The notes below the pieces were generated by a model, which worked only from the letters and a program-made list of their open reading frames with translations, made no database searches and was not told where the DNA came from. DNA of 64,000 nt from Aquimixticola soesokkakensis (GTDB lineage: Bacteria > Pseudomonadota > Alphaproteobacteria > Rhodobacterales > Rhodobacteraceae), in assembly GCF_900172375.1 (NCBI RefSeq), contig NZ_FWFS01000001.1, positions 496,001 to 560,000 on the forward strand, given 5' to 3'. The translations under genes were made by a program, and so were the position numbers. Positions 1 to 7,511 of this stretch are shown here, one piece after another (the stretch's first letter is position 1; each line of letters begins with the position of its first letter).

Positions 1-399
1 CTCGACGACGGGGATCAGCCCCAGTGTACCATGCATCACGCCGCGCTCGACAAACAGCGCTTCGGCATAGCTTTGCACATCCACCACGCGGCCCCGCATC
101 ACCACCACATCCACCATCGTGGAATGATCCAGCGGCACGGACATGGAGGCAACGGTTTGATCGTGGCGGTCAAGGCGGCTCTGGGGGACACGCGCCGCCA
201 GATTGCGCACGCTTTGATCAACGACATAGCTCATCACCCCGACACATCCGGCCTCTTGGGGGCCTGCGTGACGGGCGCGCAGCGCTTGGCGCAACAAGTC
301 GCGAATGGCTTCAGAGCGGCTATGGCCGCCTGTGTCGCGCAGATAGGCATCCACTTCGCCCGCCAGCGCGTCGTCCAATGTGATCGTGGTGCGCTGCAT
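1..399 (-). CDS. nikR: NikR-family ribbon-helix-helix regulator, nickel ligands replaced (3' end cut by window edge)
   Basis: The 133 codons read to the window edge without a stop; E. coli NikR is also 133 residues, so little is missing. The N-terminus is a ribbon-helix-helix strand starting MQRTTITLDD, keeping the DNA-contacting R3 and T5 of E. coli NikR, followed by the SEAIRDLLRQAL helix. The C-terminal ACT-like nickel domain follows, with a GVMHGTLGLIP motif near the end. Alignment is gap-free, yet the high-affinity ligands His76, His87, His89 and Cys95 are Leu76, Ser87, Pro89 and Met95; His79 remains. It is divergent from the nickel-transporter genes and faces a canonical operator at 524-551. 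The family call is firm; metal response is doubtful. Confidence 0.88.
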   Translation of the reverse strand, partial: MQRTTITLDDALAGEVDAYLRDTGGHSRSEAIRDLLRQALRARHAGPQEAGCVGVMSYVVDQSVRNLAARVPQSRLDRHDQTVASMSVPLDHSTMVDVVVMRGRVVDVQSYAEALFVERGVMHGTLGLIPVVE

Positions 400-523
400 A
401 GGCGGCCCTTTTCCCTTGCGACTGGGGGCAGCGTAAACCACCCGCAACGCAAGGGGAACACCCATAGAATTTTTGCCGCAATGCCGCATTTTCGGCCCCG
501 TGCCCTTGCGGGGGATGTCCGGA

Positions 524-551
524 GTATGATTTATTGTCCCGTAATTCATAC
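524..551. promoter_or_regulatory. NikR operator, GTATGA-N16-TCATAC
   Basis: GTATGA (524-529) and TCATAC (546-551) are separated by exactly 16 bases, which is the E. coli NikR operator arrangement. It lies in the 181 bp divergent gap between nikR and nikK. The left half overlaps a possible -10 sequence TATGAT (525-530) for nikK, so binding would block transcription. Confidence 0.85.
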
Positions 552-580
552 TTTCTACCCTCCCACCAAAGTGATCTGAC

Positions 581-1420
581 ATGCTGCAATGCCTTCGTCG
601 CGAACGCCCTTCTCTGTCGCCTGTTCCCGCGCATCTGCCCAAGTCAAAGACGCGAAATATGGCGGTGCTGCTCTGTGCGCTGGGGGGGGCACCGGCCCTG
701 CCGGCGCAGGCGCATTTCCTGCAAGTCATCCCCTCGACGGATGTTGCGCCCGAAGGCGGCGCGGTGACCTTGGACCTCAGTTTCACCCACCCGTTCGAGG
801 GCGGGCCTGTGATGGCGCTCGACAAGCCGCAATCCCTCACGCTGACCCAGAACGGCACCACCAGCGACCTGACGGCGCGACTGGTACAGACCCCGACAGG
901 CTGGGGCAGTAGCCTGTTTCTGGCCGAACCGGGGGCAGCGGTGATCGGCGTGACGCCCGAACCCTATTGGGAACCGGTCGAGGGCAAATTTATCCAGCAT
1001 TTCACCAAGGTGATCGTCGACAGCTATGCCTCGGGCGAGGGGTGGGACCGGTTGCTGGGCCTGCCGGTGGAAATTCAACCCCTGACGCGCCCCACCGGAG
1101 TATGGGCGGGGAACCTGTTCAGCGGTGTGGTGCTGAAAGCGGGCGCGCCCCTTCCCTTTGCCGAGATCGAGGTGGAATTCATCAATGACGGGGCAACGGG
1201 CGAGGTCGTGGTCGCGCCCAATGATGCCTTCGTCACGCAGGTGCTCAAGGCCGATGCGAATGGCACGTTTTCCTATGCCATGCCGCGCGCGGGATGGTGG
1301 GGCTTTGCGGCGCTGACCGAGGCCGATACGCCGATGGTCGCGCCCGATGGGCGCAGCGTCCCCGTCGAAGCGGGGGGGCTGATCTGGGTGCGCGCCACTG
1401 ACATGTCGGGCGGGGCCTAA
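581..1420 (+). CDS. nikK: NikK, periplasmic DUF4198 component of the nickel ECF transporter
   Basis: A 279-residue protein of the DUF4198/NikK family, an accessory extracytoplasmic component of NikKMLQO nickel uptake systems. The N-terminus carries a basic stretch (KSKTRN) and a hydrophobic segment ending PAQA before HFLQV, consistent with Sec export and cleavage near residue 45. An internal ATG at 659 would drop the basic region, so the first ATG is preferred, although no clear Shine-Dalgarno supports either. The rest is beta-rich (GGPVMAL, PEPYWEP), as in this family. Its stop is three bases before nikM. The NikR operator immediately upstream implies metal-responsive control. Confidence 0.8.
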   Translation: MLQCLRRERPSLSPVPAHLPKSKTRNMAVLLCALGGAPALPAQAHFLQVIPSTDVAPEGGAVTLDLSFTHPFEGGPVMALDKPQSLTLTQNGTTSDLTARLVQTPTGWGSSLFLAEPGAAVIGVTPEPYWEPVEGKFIQHFTKVIVDSYASGEGWDRLLGLPVEIQPLTRPTGVWAGNLFSGVVLKAGAPLPFAEIEVEFINDGATGEVVVAPNDAFVTQVLKADANGTFSYAMPRAGWWGFAALTEADTPMVAPDGRSVPVEAGGLIWVRATDMSGGA

Positions 1421-1423
1421 GGT

Positions 1424-2062
1424 ATGGCGCATATCCCGGATGGCATTCTTTCTGCGCCGGTTTTGATTGCAGGCGCGGTGGTGACGGCAGGCGGTGTGGC
1501 CTTGGCGCTGCGGTCCATGGACGAGCGCGCCATCCCGCGCGCGGCCATCCTTGCGGCGGTGTTTTTTGCCGGATCTCTGGTCTCGGTTCCGATGGGGCCT
1601 GCGTCGGTGCATTTGCTGTTCACGGGGGTGATGGGCGTTTTGTTGGGGACGGGGGCTTTTGCGGCCGTTCTGACGGCTTTGATGTTGCAGGTGCTGTTGT
1701 TCGGCGTTGGCGGATTGACCACTCTGGGCATCAACACGCTGAATATCGCGCTGCCTGCGGTGGTCGCGGGCGCGATCTTCGGCCCGCTGATCCGCAGCAC
1801 CGCGCGCCCGTCGCGCGCCAGTGGCTATGCGGCCTGTGCGGCGGTTCTGGCGGTGGCGGGGACTGCGGGTTTGGTGGCGCTGTCCCTCTGGCTCTCCGAT
1901 CCGGCCTATACCCCTGCGGCGCGGGTGATGGCGCTGACCTATCTGCCGCTTGCCCTGGCTGAAGCCGCTGTGAGCGCGTCCGTTGTGGGGTTCATCAAAC
2001 GCGTGCAGCCCGATGCGCTTGCGCCGCGCGCGCAAGCGGCGCATCCGGTGGTCACACCATGA
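1424..2062 (+). CDS. nikM: NikM/CbiM substrate-binding membrane protein of the nickel/cobalt ECF transporter
   Basis: A 212-residue integral membrane S-component that binds the metal. It has the family N-terminus (M)AHIPDGILSAP and the conserved GPASVHLLFTG segment with His63, corresponding to the second metal-binding histidine region of CbiM/NikM, followed by several hydrophobic helices (about 65-110, 113-125, 136-157, 171-197). Here the first His is residue 3, after Met-Ala, whereas characterised family members have His2; removal of the initiator Met before Ala would restore His2. The last bases overlap the nikL start. The linked nikR and nikK/nikL favour nickel over cobalt, but the sequence alone does not settle it. 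Confidence 0.88.
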   Translation: MAHIPDGILSAPVLIAGAVVTAGGVALALRSMDERAIPRAAILAAVFFAGSLVSVPMGPASVHLLFTGVMGVLLGTGAFAAVLTALMLQVLLFGVGGLTTLGINTLNIALPAVVAGAIFGPLIRSTARPSRASGYAACAAVLAVAGTAGLVALSLWLSDPAYTPAARVMALTYLPLALAEAAVSASVVGFIKRVQPDALAPRAQAAHPVVTP

Positions 2063-2625
2063 TCCGTGCGCTTGTCCTTTTGTGCGCGCTGCTCGTCGCC
2101 TCGCCTGCTTTTGCGCATAAACTCAAGGTCTTTGCGACGCTGACGGACCGCACCGTTTCGGGATATGCGTTTTTCATCGGCGGCGGGCGGGCGCAGGGCG
2201 CGCAGTGGCAAGCCCTCAGCGGCGAGACGGTTCTGGCCTTTGGGACGACCGATGATGCGGGCGGATTTTCCTTTGCGGCGCAGCGGCCCCAAGCACCGCT
2301 TGTCGTGACCGTTGACACCCGCGAAGGCCATATCGCGCAGGCGATTTTGCCCCCCGAGCGCTGGGCGCAGACCGCCTTGGCGCAGGATGCGCAGGGGGCG
2401 GCCCCGACATCCACCGTGCCCCAAACGCCTGCCACACCTGCGCCCGCGCTTGCCCAAAGCCTTGAGCGGATCGTCAGCACCGCGGTGCAGCGCGAAACCG
2501 CACCGCTTCTGGCGCGGATCGAGGAAATGGATGCGCGGATGCGGCTGACGGATATTATCAGCGCGCTCTGTCTGATTGCGGGGCTTGCGGGCGTTGCGCT
2601 TTGGGCGCTGCAGCGGCGCAGATGA
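2059..2625 (+). CDS. nikL: NikL, secreted/membrane-anchored accessory protein of the nickel transporter
   Basis: A 188-residue protein with a clear signal peptide (MIRALVLLCALLVASPAFA, cleavage before His20), a periplasmic domain of about 100 residues resembling NikL/DUF4198-type carboxypeptidase-like folds (TDDAGGFSF), a Pro/Ala/Thr linker, a short helical region and one C-terminal transmembrane helix (about 163-183) ending in RRR. This architecture is that of NikL, which together with NikM replaces the CbiN role. It overlaps nikM by four bases (ATGA) and overlaps nikQ in the same way, so the genes are translationally coupled. The assignment rests on context and architecture more than on catalytic residues. 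Confidence 0.75.
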   Translation: MIRALVLLCALLVASPAFAHKLKVFATLTDRTVSGYAFFIGGGRAQGAQWQALSGETVLAFGTTDDAGGFSFAAQRPQAPLVVTVDTREGHIAQAILPPERWAQTALAQDAQGAAPTSTVPQTPATPAPALAQSLERIVSTAVQRETAPLLARIEEMDARMRLTDIISALCLIAGLAGVALWALQRRR

Positions 2626-3335
2626 CGCAGGACCTGCGCCCCTCTTTGGCCTGCGCGCTGATTTTGGTCCTTGCGGTGTCGCAGCTTGCAAGCCTGAGCA
2701 CCGCCCTCGGCGCATTGGCCTCTACGGTGCTTGGGGGGCTGATCTGGCAGCGCGCGCGGCTTGTGGCGCACAAGCGCCGCCTTTTGCATCTTGAGGTGTT
2801 CTTGCTGCTGGTGCTGCTGACCTTGCCTTTCACGGTTGCGGGCACCGCGCTATTTTCGCTTGGTCCGCTCGTTGCGAGCGTCGAGGGCGTGGCGCGCGCG
2901 CTTCTGGTTGTGGCCAAGATAAGCACGGCGGTGCTGTTGATTACCCTGTTTCTGGCGCAGGCCGAACCGCTGGCCCTTGCGCGGGCGTTGCACGCGGCCC
3001 CGCTGCCCAAACCGCTGCTGCGTCTGATCAGCCTGACCCTGCGCTATCTGAGTGTCGTGTCGGATGAATTCAACCGGCTGCGCGAGGCTGCAAAAGCGCG
3101 CAGTTTTCGGCCTGCAACCACTCTGCGGACATGGCGGGTGATGGGGCTGATGATGGGCACGATGCTGCTGCGGGCGCTGTCGCGGGCAGATCGCATTTCC
3201 GAGGCGATGCGCGCGCGCAGCGGGGCGGGGCACATGCCGCACCTGCCGCTGCCAGCCCTGTCACGCCGTGATCACCTGCGGATCGGCGCAAGCCTGATTG
3301 GCGCCCTCTTTTTGACTGTGATGGATCGCCTATGA
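2622..3335 (+). CDS. nikQ: NikQ/CbiQ, T-component transmembrane protein of the ECF transporter
   Basis: A 237-residue membrane protein, the energy-coupling T-component that joins NikM to the ATPase. Two N-terminal hydrophobic segments are followed by a third (about 59-90), and the cytoplasmic region carries the Ala-Arg-Ser/Gly signature typical of CbiQ: LREAAKARSF and EAMRARSG. The ATG at 2622 overlaps the nikL stop as ATGA, which is why it is preferred over an upstream TTG in the same frame. The 3' end overlaps nikO by four bases. Length and topology fit the family. Confidence 0.86.
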   Translation: MTQDLRPSLACALILVLAVSQLASLSTALGALASTVLGGLIWQRARLVAHKRRLLHLEVFLLLVLLTLPFTVAGTALFSLGPLVASVEGVARALLVVAKISTAVLLITLFLAQAEPLALARALHAAPLPKPLLRLISLTLRYLSVVSDEFNRLREAAKARSFRPATTLRTWRVMGLMMGTMLLRALSRADRISEAMRARSGAGHMPHLPLPALSRRDHLRIGASLIGALFLTVMDRL

Positions 3336-4057
3336 CCGCCCCTGTTGTGCTGGACCGTTTGAGTGTAACGCGCGATGGCCTGCCCGTTTTGCGCGAGGTC
3401 TCCCTGACGCTGGCGCCGCGCGACCGGCTGGCCATCGTCGGGCCGAACGGGGCGGGAAAAACCACTTTGTTGCGCGCCATTATGGGCCTGCAAGTGCCCA
3501 GCAGCGGCACAGTTGCCCTGTTTGGCCAGACCTGCACCCACGAGGCGGAGTTTCGCAGCCATCGCCCCCGCATCGGGTTTTTGTTCCAAGACAGCGATGA
3601 CCAGTTGTTTTGCCCCACAGTGGTCGAAGACGTGGCGTTCGGGCCGCTCAATCTGGGCCAGAGCAATGCGCAGGCGCTCAAGATCGCCCGCGAGACGCTT
3701 GCGCATCTGGGGATCGCGGCGCTGGCCGAGCGTCTGGTGCATAAGCTGTCGGGGGGCGAAAAGCGGCTGGTCTGTCTGGCGGGGCTTTTGGCGATGCGCC
3801 CGCAGGTTTTGCTGCTCGATGAGCCCACCAACGGCGTGGATGCCGAGAACGGCGCACGGCTGCGCGCGGTTTTGCACGGGTTCGAGGGCGCGATGATCAT
3901 GGTCAGCCATGACGACGGGTTCGTGGCCGATCTGGCCAACCGCGCGCGGTTGCTATCGGGCGGGTGCCTGCAAGAGGCCGACATTCACGATCACGCGCAT
4001 CTGCACCGGCACCCGCATGTGCATCCGCGCATGAAAACAGACCCTAATGCTGGATGA
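3332..4057 (+). CDS. nikO: NikO/CbiO, ATPase of the nickel ECF transporter with His-rich tail
   Basis: A 241-residue ABC ATPase: Walker A GPNGAGKTT (Lys43), Q-loop Gln86, signature LSGGE (139-143), Walker B LLLDEP (Glu164), and switch His193. It powers uptake by the NikKMLQO complex. After the ATPase fold the protein ends in a histidine-rich tail: residues 219, 221, 223, 225, 227, 229 and 231 are all His. Such tails occur in metal-handling proteins and may store or deliver metal, but no role is shown here. The gene ends the operon; its last 14 bases overlap a decayed gene on the other strand. Confidence 0.9.
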   Translation: MTAPVVLDRLSVTRDGLPVLREVSLTLAPRDRLAIVGPNGAGKTTLLRAIMGLQVPSSGTVALFGQTCTHEAEFRSHRPRIGFLFQDSDDQLFCPTVVEDVAFGPLNLGQSNAQALKIARETLAHLGIAALAERLVHKLSGGEKRLVCLAGLLAMRPQVLLLDEPTNGVDAENGARLRAVLHGFEGAMIMVSHDDGFVADLANRARLLSGGCLQEADIHDHAHLHRHPHVHPRMKTDPNAG

Positions 4058-4235
4058 AATCGCCCAGAACTCCGAGTGCGCCGGTAACGCCCATGCCGCC
4101 GCCCGAATGCCCCACAAGGGCCACAGACCCGTTGATCGCCGCAGCGGATCGCACGATCTGCGCGATGATATCCGCGCCGGTCGTCCCCGTGTCCCACGCC
4201 CATGCGCCCTGCCAGGCGCCGTGGATCAGATGAGC
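4044..4235 (-). pseudogene. Remnant of an alpha/beta hydrolase (internally deleted)
   Basis: This frame encodes about 63 residues with two hallmarks of the alpha/beta-hydrolase fold far too close together: an oxyanion-hole type LIHGAWQGAWAWD and, about 33 residues later, a nucleophile elbow ALVGHSGGG (Ser nucleophile). A normal member of this family (about 230-240 residues) has some 60 residues between these motifs and 140 after the elbow, with the catalytic Asp and His. Here only GVTGALGVLGDFIQH follows before the stop. No start codon or ribosome site is convincing. It sits downstream of the shortened oxygenase gene on the same strand, so it was probably the last gene of that operon. It cannot be a functional hydrolase. 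Confidence 0.6.
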
Positions 4236-4263
4236 GTCGGAGCAGAGGCTGCCTGGCACTGTC

Positions 4264-4623
4264 TCACGCTTTGGCGGCATAGGTGCGGGCATACATGGCC
4301 CGCAGATGCTGCTCGACAGTGATCGGCGGGGAGGCCGGCCCTTGCCGGGGGTCAAGGCTTTGCCCGCCCAGCACCTCATAGCCGCGATTGCAGGGCGAAT
4401 TTGCCTTGTCGAGGGCGGTTTTGGCCGCCACCGGCAGATCGAACAGCGCGCGGGTCTGTTCCATGACCGCCGTCATCAACCCATGGGGGACGCCGTGTCC
4501 GGTCACATAGAAAAAACCGTGCGCAAGGCAGGCCTCGCGCATCTGTGCGCCGACTTTTGCGCGTTTGTCGGTATCACTCGACACCAGATCGCTGATGTCG
4601 ATCATTGGCAGGCTGGCAGGCAT
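4264..4623 (-). pseudogene. Truncated isopenicillin N synthase-like 2OG/Fe(II) oxygenase (catalytic core deleted)
   Basis: A 119-codon frame with a good ribosome site (AGAGG, 6-7 bases before ATG). Residues 1-95 match the N-terminal domain of isopenicillin N synthase-like oxygenases: MIDISDL, the GFFYVTGHGVP motif, RALFDLPV, then NRGYEVLGGQSLDP. From about residue 97 the protein jumps to a typical C-terminal tail (SPPITVEQHLRAMYARTYAAKA). The roughly 200-residue jelly-roll core with the HxD...H iron triad and the Arg-x-Ser that binds 2-oxoglutarate is absent, so oxygenase activity is excluded. Reading frame is intact, as expected of an in-frame internal deletion. It lies 74 bases after a full-length paralogue-like oxygenase gene and could still be translated. 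Confidence 0.72.
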
Positions 4624-4697
4624 TGCGACCTCTTTTCGCTCCAAAGTCTGGATGGAATTGCCCTGCGCGGCGGAACCTGCGCGCAGGGCTTGGGGCA

Positions 4698-5711
4698 TTA
4701 TGCCTTTTGGGCGGGTTTGCCGGCGAAATTCGCGTTCAGGCGCATTTGCATGTAGTCGCCCGCCGTCATCGGGTCATATTTGCCCTCGGGGCCTTCAAGC
4801 ATCGTGTCCTTGTTGGCCTGACAGAAAAAGGCCATCGACTGGCGCGGACCCATATATTCGCCCTCTTTGGGCATCCGCACGCGATGCAGGTTCGACATCA
4901 GCTTGTCATCGGACCAGCGCATCAGCATGTCACCGATGTTGCAGGTGATCACACCGCCCAAAGGGGGCACATCCGTCCAGGCCAGATCCCCGCTTTCGGC
5001 ATCCTTTCCGGGGCAGAGTTGCAAGCCGCCGTGTCCCTCGCGCTGGTGCAACAGTGTCAGGCAATCGTAATCCGTATGCGCCCCCGCGCGCCAGAATTTG
5101 AAATCTTCAGGCGTGGCGTCCTCCATGCCCAGATAGTTGATCAGGCGCAGGGTCGATTGATAGTGCGGGCTTTCGGGGTCATGGCCATCGGTGAAGAAAT
5201 CGCTGTGAAAGCCAAGCTTGTCGGCAAAGCAGGACAAGACCTTCATGCCGACCATCCAATTGTGCCGCTCAAAGGCCAGCATTGTCGCCTTGAAGCCCGC
5301 AACCTCTTCGCCCTTGGGCCAAAGCGCGCCCTCGCCCATGCGCGGCAGGGTGATCTGGTAGCTTTCCTTATTGTCGGGCGTGCCCGTCGAGGGGCGCACC
5401 TGCGCCTTGAATTCCCAGCCTGCATTCGTGCCCTTGCGCAGCGGGTATTGCGCTTTGGTGTCCTGGGGCAGGGCAAAGAATTCCGCAGATAGGGCAAAGG
5501 CATCGTCGATCAGCTCGAGGGGAATGCCATGGCCTGTCAGTTGGAAAAATCCGATTTCGGTGGCGGCTTTCCACAATTCTTCGGTGATCTCGGCCTTGCG
5601 GTTGAAGAAATCCGACATGTCGATGCGCGGGATGTCGCGGTGGATTTCGCTGCCCATGCCGCCAAAGCCGGCTTCCTTGTTCAGTTCTTTCAGGGCGTAA
5701 TTAGGTGTCAT
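4698..5711 (-). CDS. Isopenicillin N synthase family 2-oxoglutarate/Fe(II) oxygenase
   Basis: A 337-residue non-haem iron oxygenase with a complete active site: iron ligands His212 and Asp214 in AGAHTDYDCLTLL, distal His276 in SNLHRVRMP, and the 2-oxoglutarate-binding Arg290/Ser292 in PRQSMAFF. The N-terminal DIOX_N domain has IGFFQLTGHGIP (53-64). Length is normal for the family. It lies downstream of an ABC importer on the same strand (132 bp gap) and upstream of a gutted relative. The substrate is unknown; the transporter and the nearby nucleobase-type deaminase suggest a nitrogen heterocycle taken up by that importer, which is inference only. Confidence 0.85.
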   Translation of the reverse strand: MTPNYALKELNKEAGFGGMGSEIHRDIPRIDMSDFFNRKAEITEELWKAATEIGFFQLTGHGIPLELIDDAFALSAEFFALPQDTKAQYPLRKGTNAGWEFKAQVRPSTGTPDNKESYQITLPRMGEGALWPKGEEVAGFKATMLAFERHNWMVGMKVLSCFADKLGFHSDFFTDGHDPESPHYQSTLRLINYLGMEDATPEDFKFWRAGAHTDYDCLTLLHQREGHGGLQLCPGKDAESGDLAWTDVPPLGGVITCNIGDMLMRWSDDKLMSNLHRVRMPKEGEYMGPRQSMAFFCQANKDTMLEGPEGKYDPMTAGDYMQMRLNANFAGKPAQKA

Positions 5712-5843
5712 CTTTGCAGTCTCCGGTTGATGCGGGCGGACCCGCCTGAGGGGACCGGAGCAATGACCGCGCCTTTGCGCTGACTGCTTCTACTCCGGAG
5801 GATCGCGCACAGGGCGCGCGCGAATGGCGAATTAAATGGCGCC

Positions 5844-6701
5844 TTAACGGGTCTCTTTGGGCAGGGACCACGGAAAGAGGCGTTTCTGGATCTGGGTGAC
5901 GATCTGAAAGAGCAGCAGCGAAAGCGCGACCAGCAAAAACAGCCCGGCCCAGGCTTGGGGCAGTTTGAACATCGAGGTCGAGAACTGGATGAAATAGCCA
6001 AGCCCCGCATCCGCCGCGACAAATTCCGCCACCACCGCGCCAATCACCGACAGGGTGATCGAAATTTTCAGCCCCGAAAAAATGTACGGCAGGGCATAGG
6101 GAATGCGGATTTGGGTGAATTCACGGTAAGCGGGTGCATTCAGCGAGCGCGACAGCTCGATCAATTCGGGGGGTGTGGCCATCAGGCCCGTTGTCATCGA
6201 CACCACGAGCGGAAAGAAGGAAATCATGAAGGTAATGACCACGCGCGGCGCGTCATCCGTGCCAAGCACCACGATGATGATCGGCGCGACGGCCACGACA
6301 GGCACCGACTGGATCACCACCAAAAGCGGATAGAGGCAGCGGGTGAGAAAGCGGGATTTCGCAAGGCCGATGGCGATGGGCAGCGACACGGCGATGGCGA
6401 CGACATAGCCCAGCATGGCCACGCGAAAGGTCGACCAGACATGTTCGGCCCAGCGGGCAAAGGACACGGCGCCAAAGCCCTCGACGATGCGCGACGGGGG
6501 CGGCAGCACGTAGGTGGGCACCTGAAAGGCGCGGGTGAGGGTTTCCCACAGGATGAGCACCAGTAAAAATGTCAGCCCCGGCAGGAGGGCAGGCGTCTCG
6601 ATCAGCCGCTCGCGCAGCGGCGGTTTGATCTGCGGCGCGCCCGCTTGGGCGGCCTTGGACGGGGCGGGGGCCGTGTCGGAGGTATCGGGGATCGCCGTCA
6701 T
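5844..6701 (-). CDS. ABC transporter permease (SsuC/TauC/ThiX type)
   Basis: A 285-residue BPD_transp_1 inner-membrane permease with about six transmembrane helices; the EAA-like coupling loop lies around ELIELSRSLNAPAYREFTQIRIPYALPYIFSG. This family forms a homodimeric channel for sulfonates, nitrate, pyrimidine precursors or similar small anions and heterocycles. The start follows the upstream ATPase stop by three bases. A Pro/Ala-rich cytoplasmic N-terminal extension of about 35 residues precedes the first helix. It is part of a three-gene importer operon with the ATPase and the NMT1-type binding protein. Confidence 0.9.
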   Translation of the reverse strand: MTAIPDTSDTAPAPSKAAQAGAPQIKPPLRERLIETPALLPGLTFLLVLILWETLTRAFQVPTYVLPPPSRIVEGFGAVSFARWAEHVWSTFRVAMLGYVVAIAVSLPIAIGLAKSRFLTRCLYPLLVVIQSVPVVAVAPIIIVVLGTDDAPRVVITFMISFFPLVVSMTTGLMATPPELIELSRSLNAPAYREFTQIRIPYALPYIFSGLKISITLSVIGAVVAEFVAADAGLGYFIQFSTSMFKLPQAWAGLFLLVALSLLLFQIVTQIQKRLFPWSLPKETR

Positions 6702-6704
6702 GGG

Positions 6705-7505
6705 TCAGGCCGCCTCTGGTTTTGGGGAAGGTTTTGCGGGTTTGATCAGCAAGCTGCGCAGATGGGCGGCAAATTCCTGCACTTCGGGCGCGCGCAGGGA
6801 TTCCTCGCTGCGCGGGCGGCCCAGCGGCACCTTGAGGTCGGCAATGACCCGCCCGGGACGTTCGGACATCACCAACACCCGATCCGCCAGAAGGACCGCT
6901 TCGGGGATCGAATGGGTGATGAACATCACCGTCTTGGGACTGGCTTGCCACAGGCGCAGCAATTCATAGCCCATTTCGTCGCGCGTCAGCGCATCAAGCG
7001 CGGAAAACGGTTCGTCCATCATCAACAGATCGGGGTTGAGGAACAGCGCGCGGGCAATGCCCACCCGTTGTTGCATGCCCCCCGACAATTCGCCCGGCAG
7101 GCGTTTGCCAAAGCCCCCCAAACCCACGGTTTCCAGTATCTCGCGCGCGCGGTCGCGGTGTGCGGGGCCAACGCGCCCCTTGGTGTGTTTGACGGGGAAA
7201 ACCACGTTCTCCTCGACGCTGGCCCAAGGCAGCAGCGTGGGTTGCTGGAACACAATGCCCACATCCTCGCGCGGGCGGGTGACGGGCAGGCCGAGCACCG
7301 TGATCTGGCCGGCGCTGGGCATCATCAGACCCGAAGTCAGCCGCAATAGGGTCGATTTTCCGCAGCCCGACGGGCCCAGAACGGCCACGAATTCATGCTG
7401 CGCGACCTCAAGGTTCACCCCGCCCAAGGCGGTCAGAGGGCCGCTTTTGGTCGCAAAGACCTGAGCGACATCTTGAAACGAAATGGCGGGCGGGGCGAGG
7501 GTCAT
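6705..7505 (-). CDS. ABC transporter ATP-binding protein (SsuB/TauB/ThiZ type)
   Basis: A 266-residue nucleotide-binding subunit: Walker A GPSGCGKST (44-52), signature LSGGMQQRVGIARAL, Walker B DLLMMDEPFSALD, and a switch His in VMFITHSIPEAV. It pairs with the permease that starts four bases downstream and the binding protein that ends six bases upstream of it. Together they form one importer of the nitrate/sulfonate/NMT1 class. The ATPase sequence does not identify the substrate. Confidence 0.91.
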   Translation of the reverse strand: MTLAPPAISFQDVAQVFATKSGPLTALGGVNLEVAQHEFVAVLGPSGCGKSTLLRLTSGLMMPSAGQITVLGLPVTRPREDVGIVFQQPTLLPWASVEENVVFPVKHTKGRVGPAHRDRAREILETVGLGGFGKRLPGELSGGMQQRVGIARALFLNPDLLMMDEPFSALDALTRDEMGYELLRLWQASPKTVMFITHSIPEAVLLADRVLVMSERPGRVIADLKVPLGRPRSEESLRAPEVQEFAAHLRSLLIKPAKPSPKPEAA

Positions 7506-7511
7506 GCAGGC

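Noticed and set aside
234-461. Other short frames over nikR and its promoter
   Set aside because: They lie in the wrong frame of a recognised gene or across the operator, with no conserved domain.
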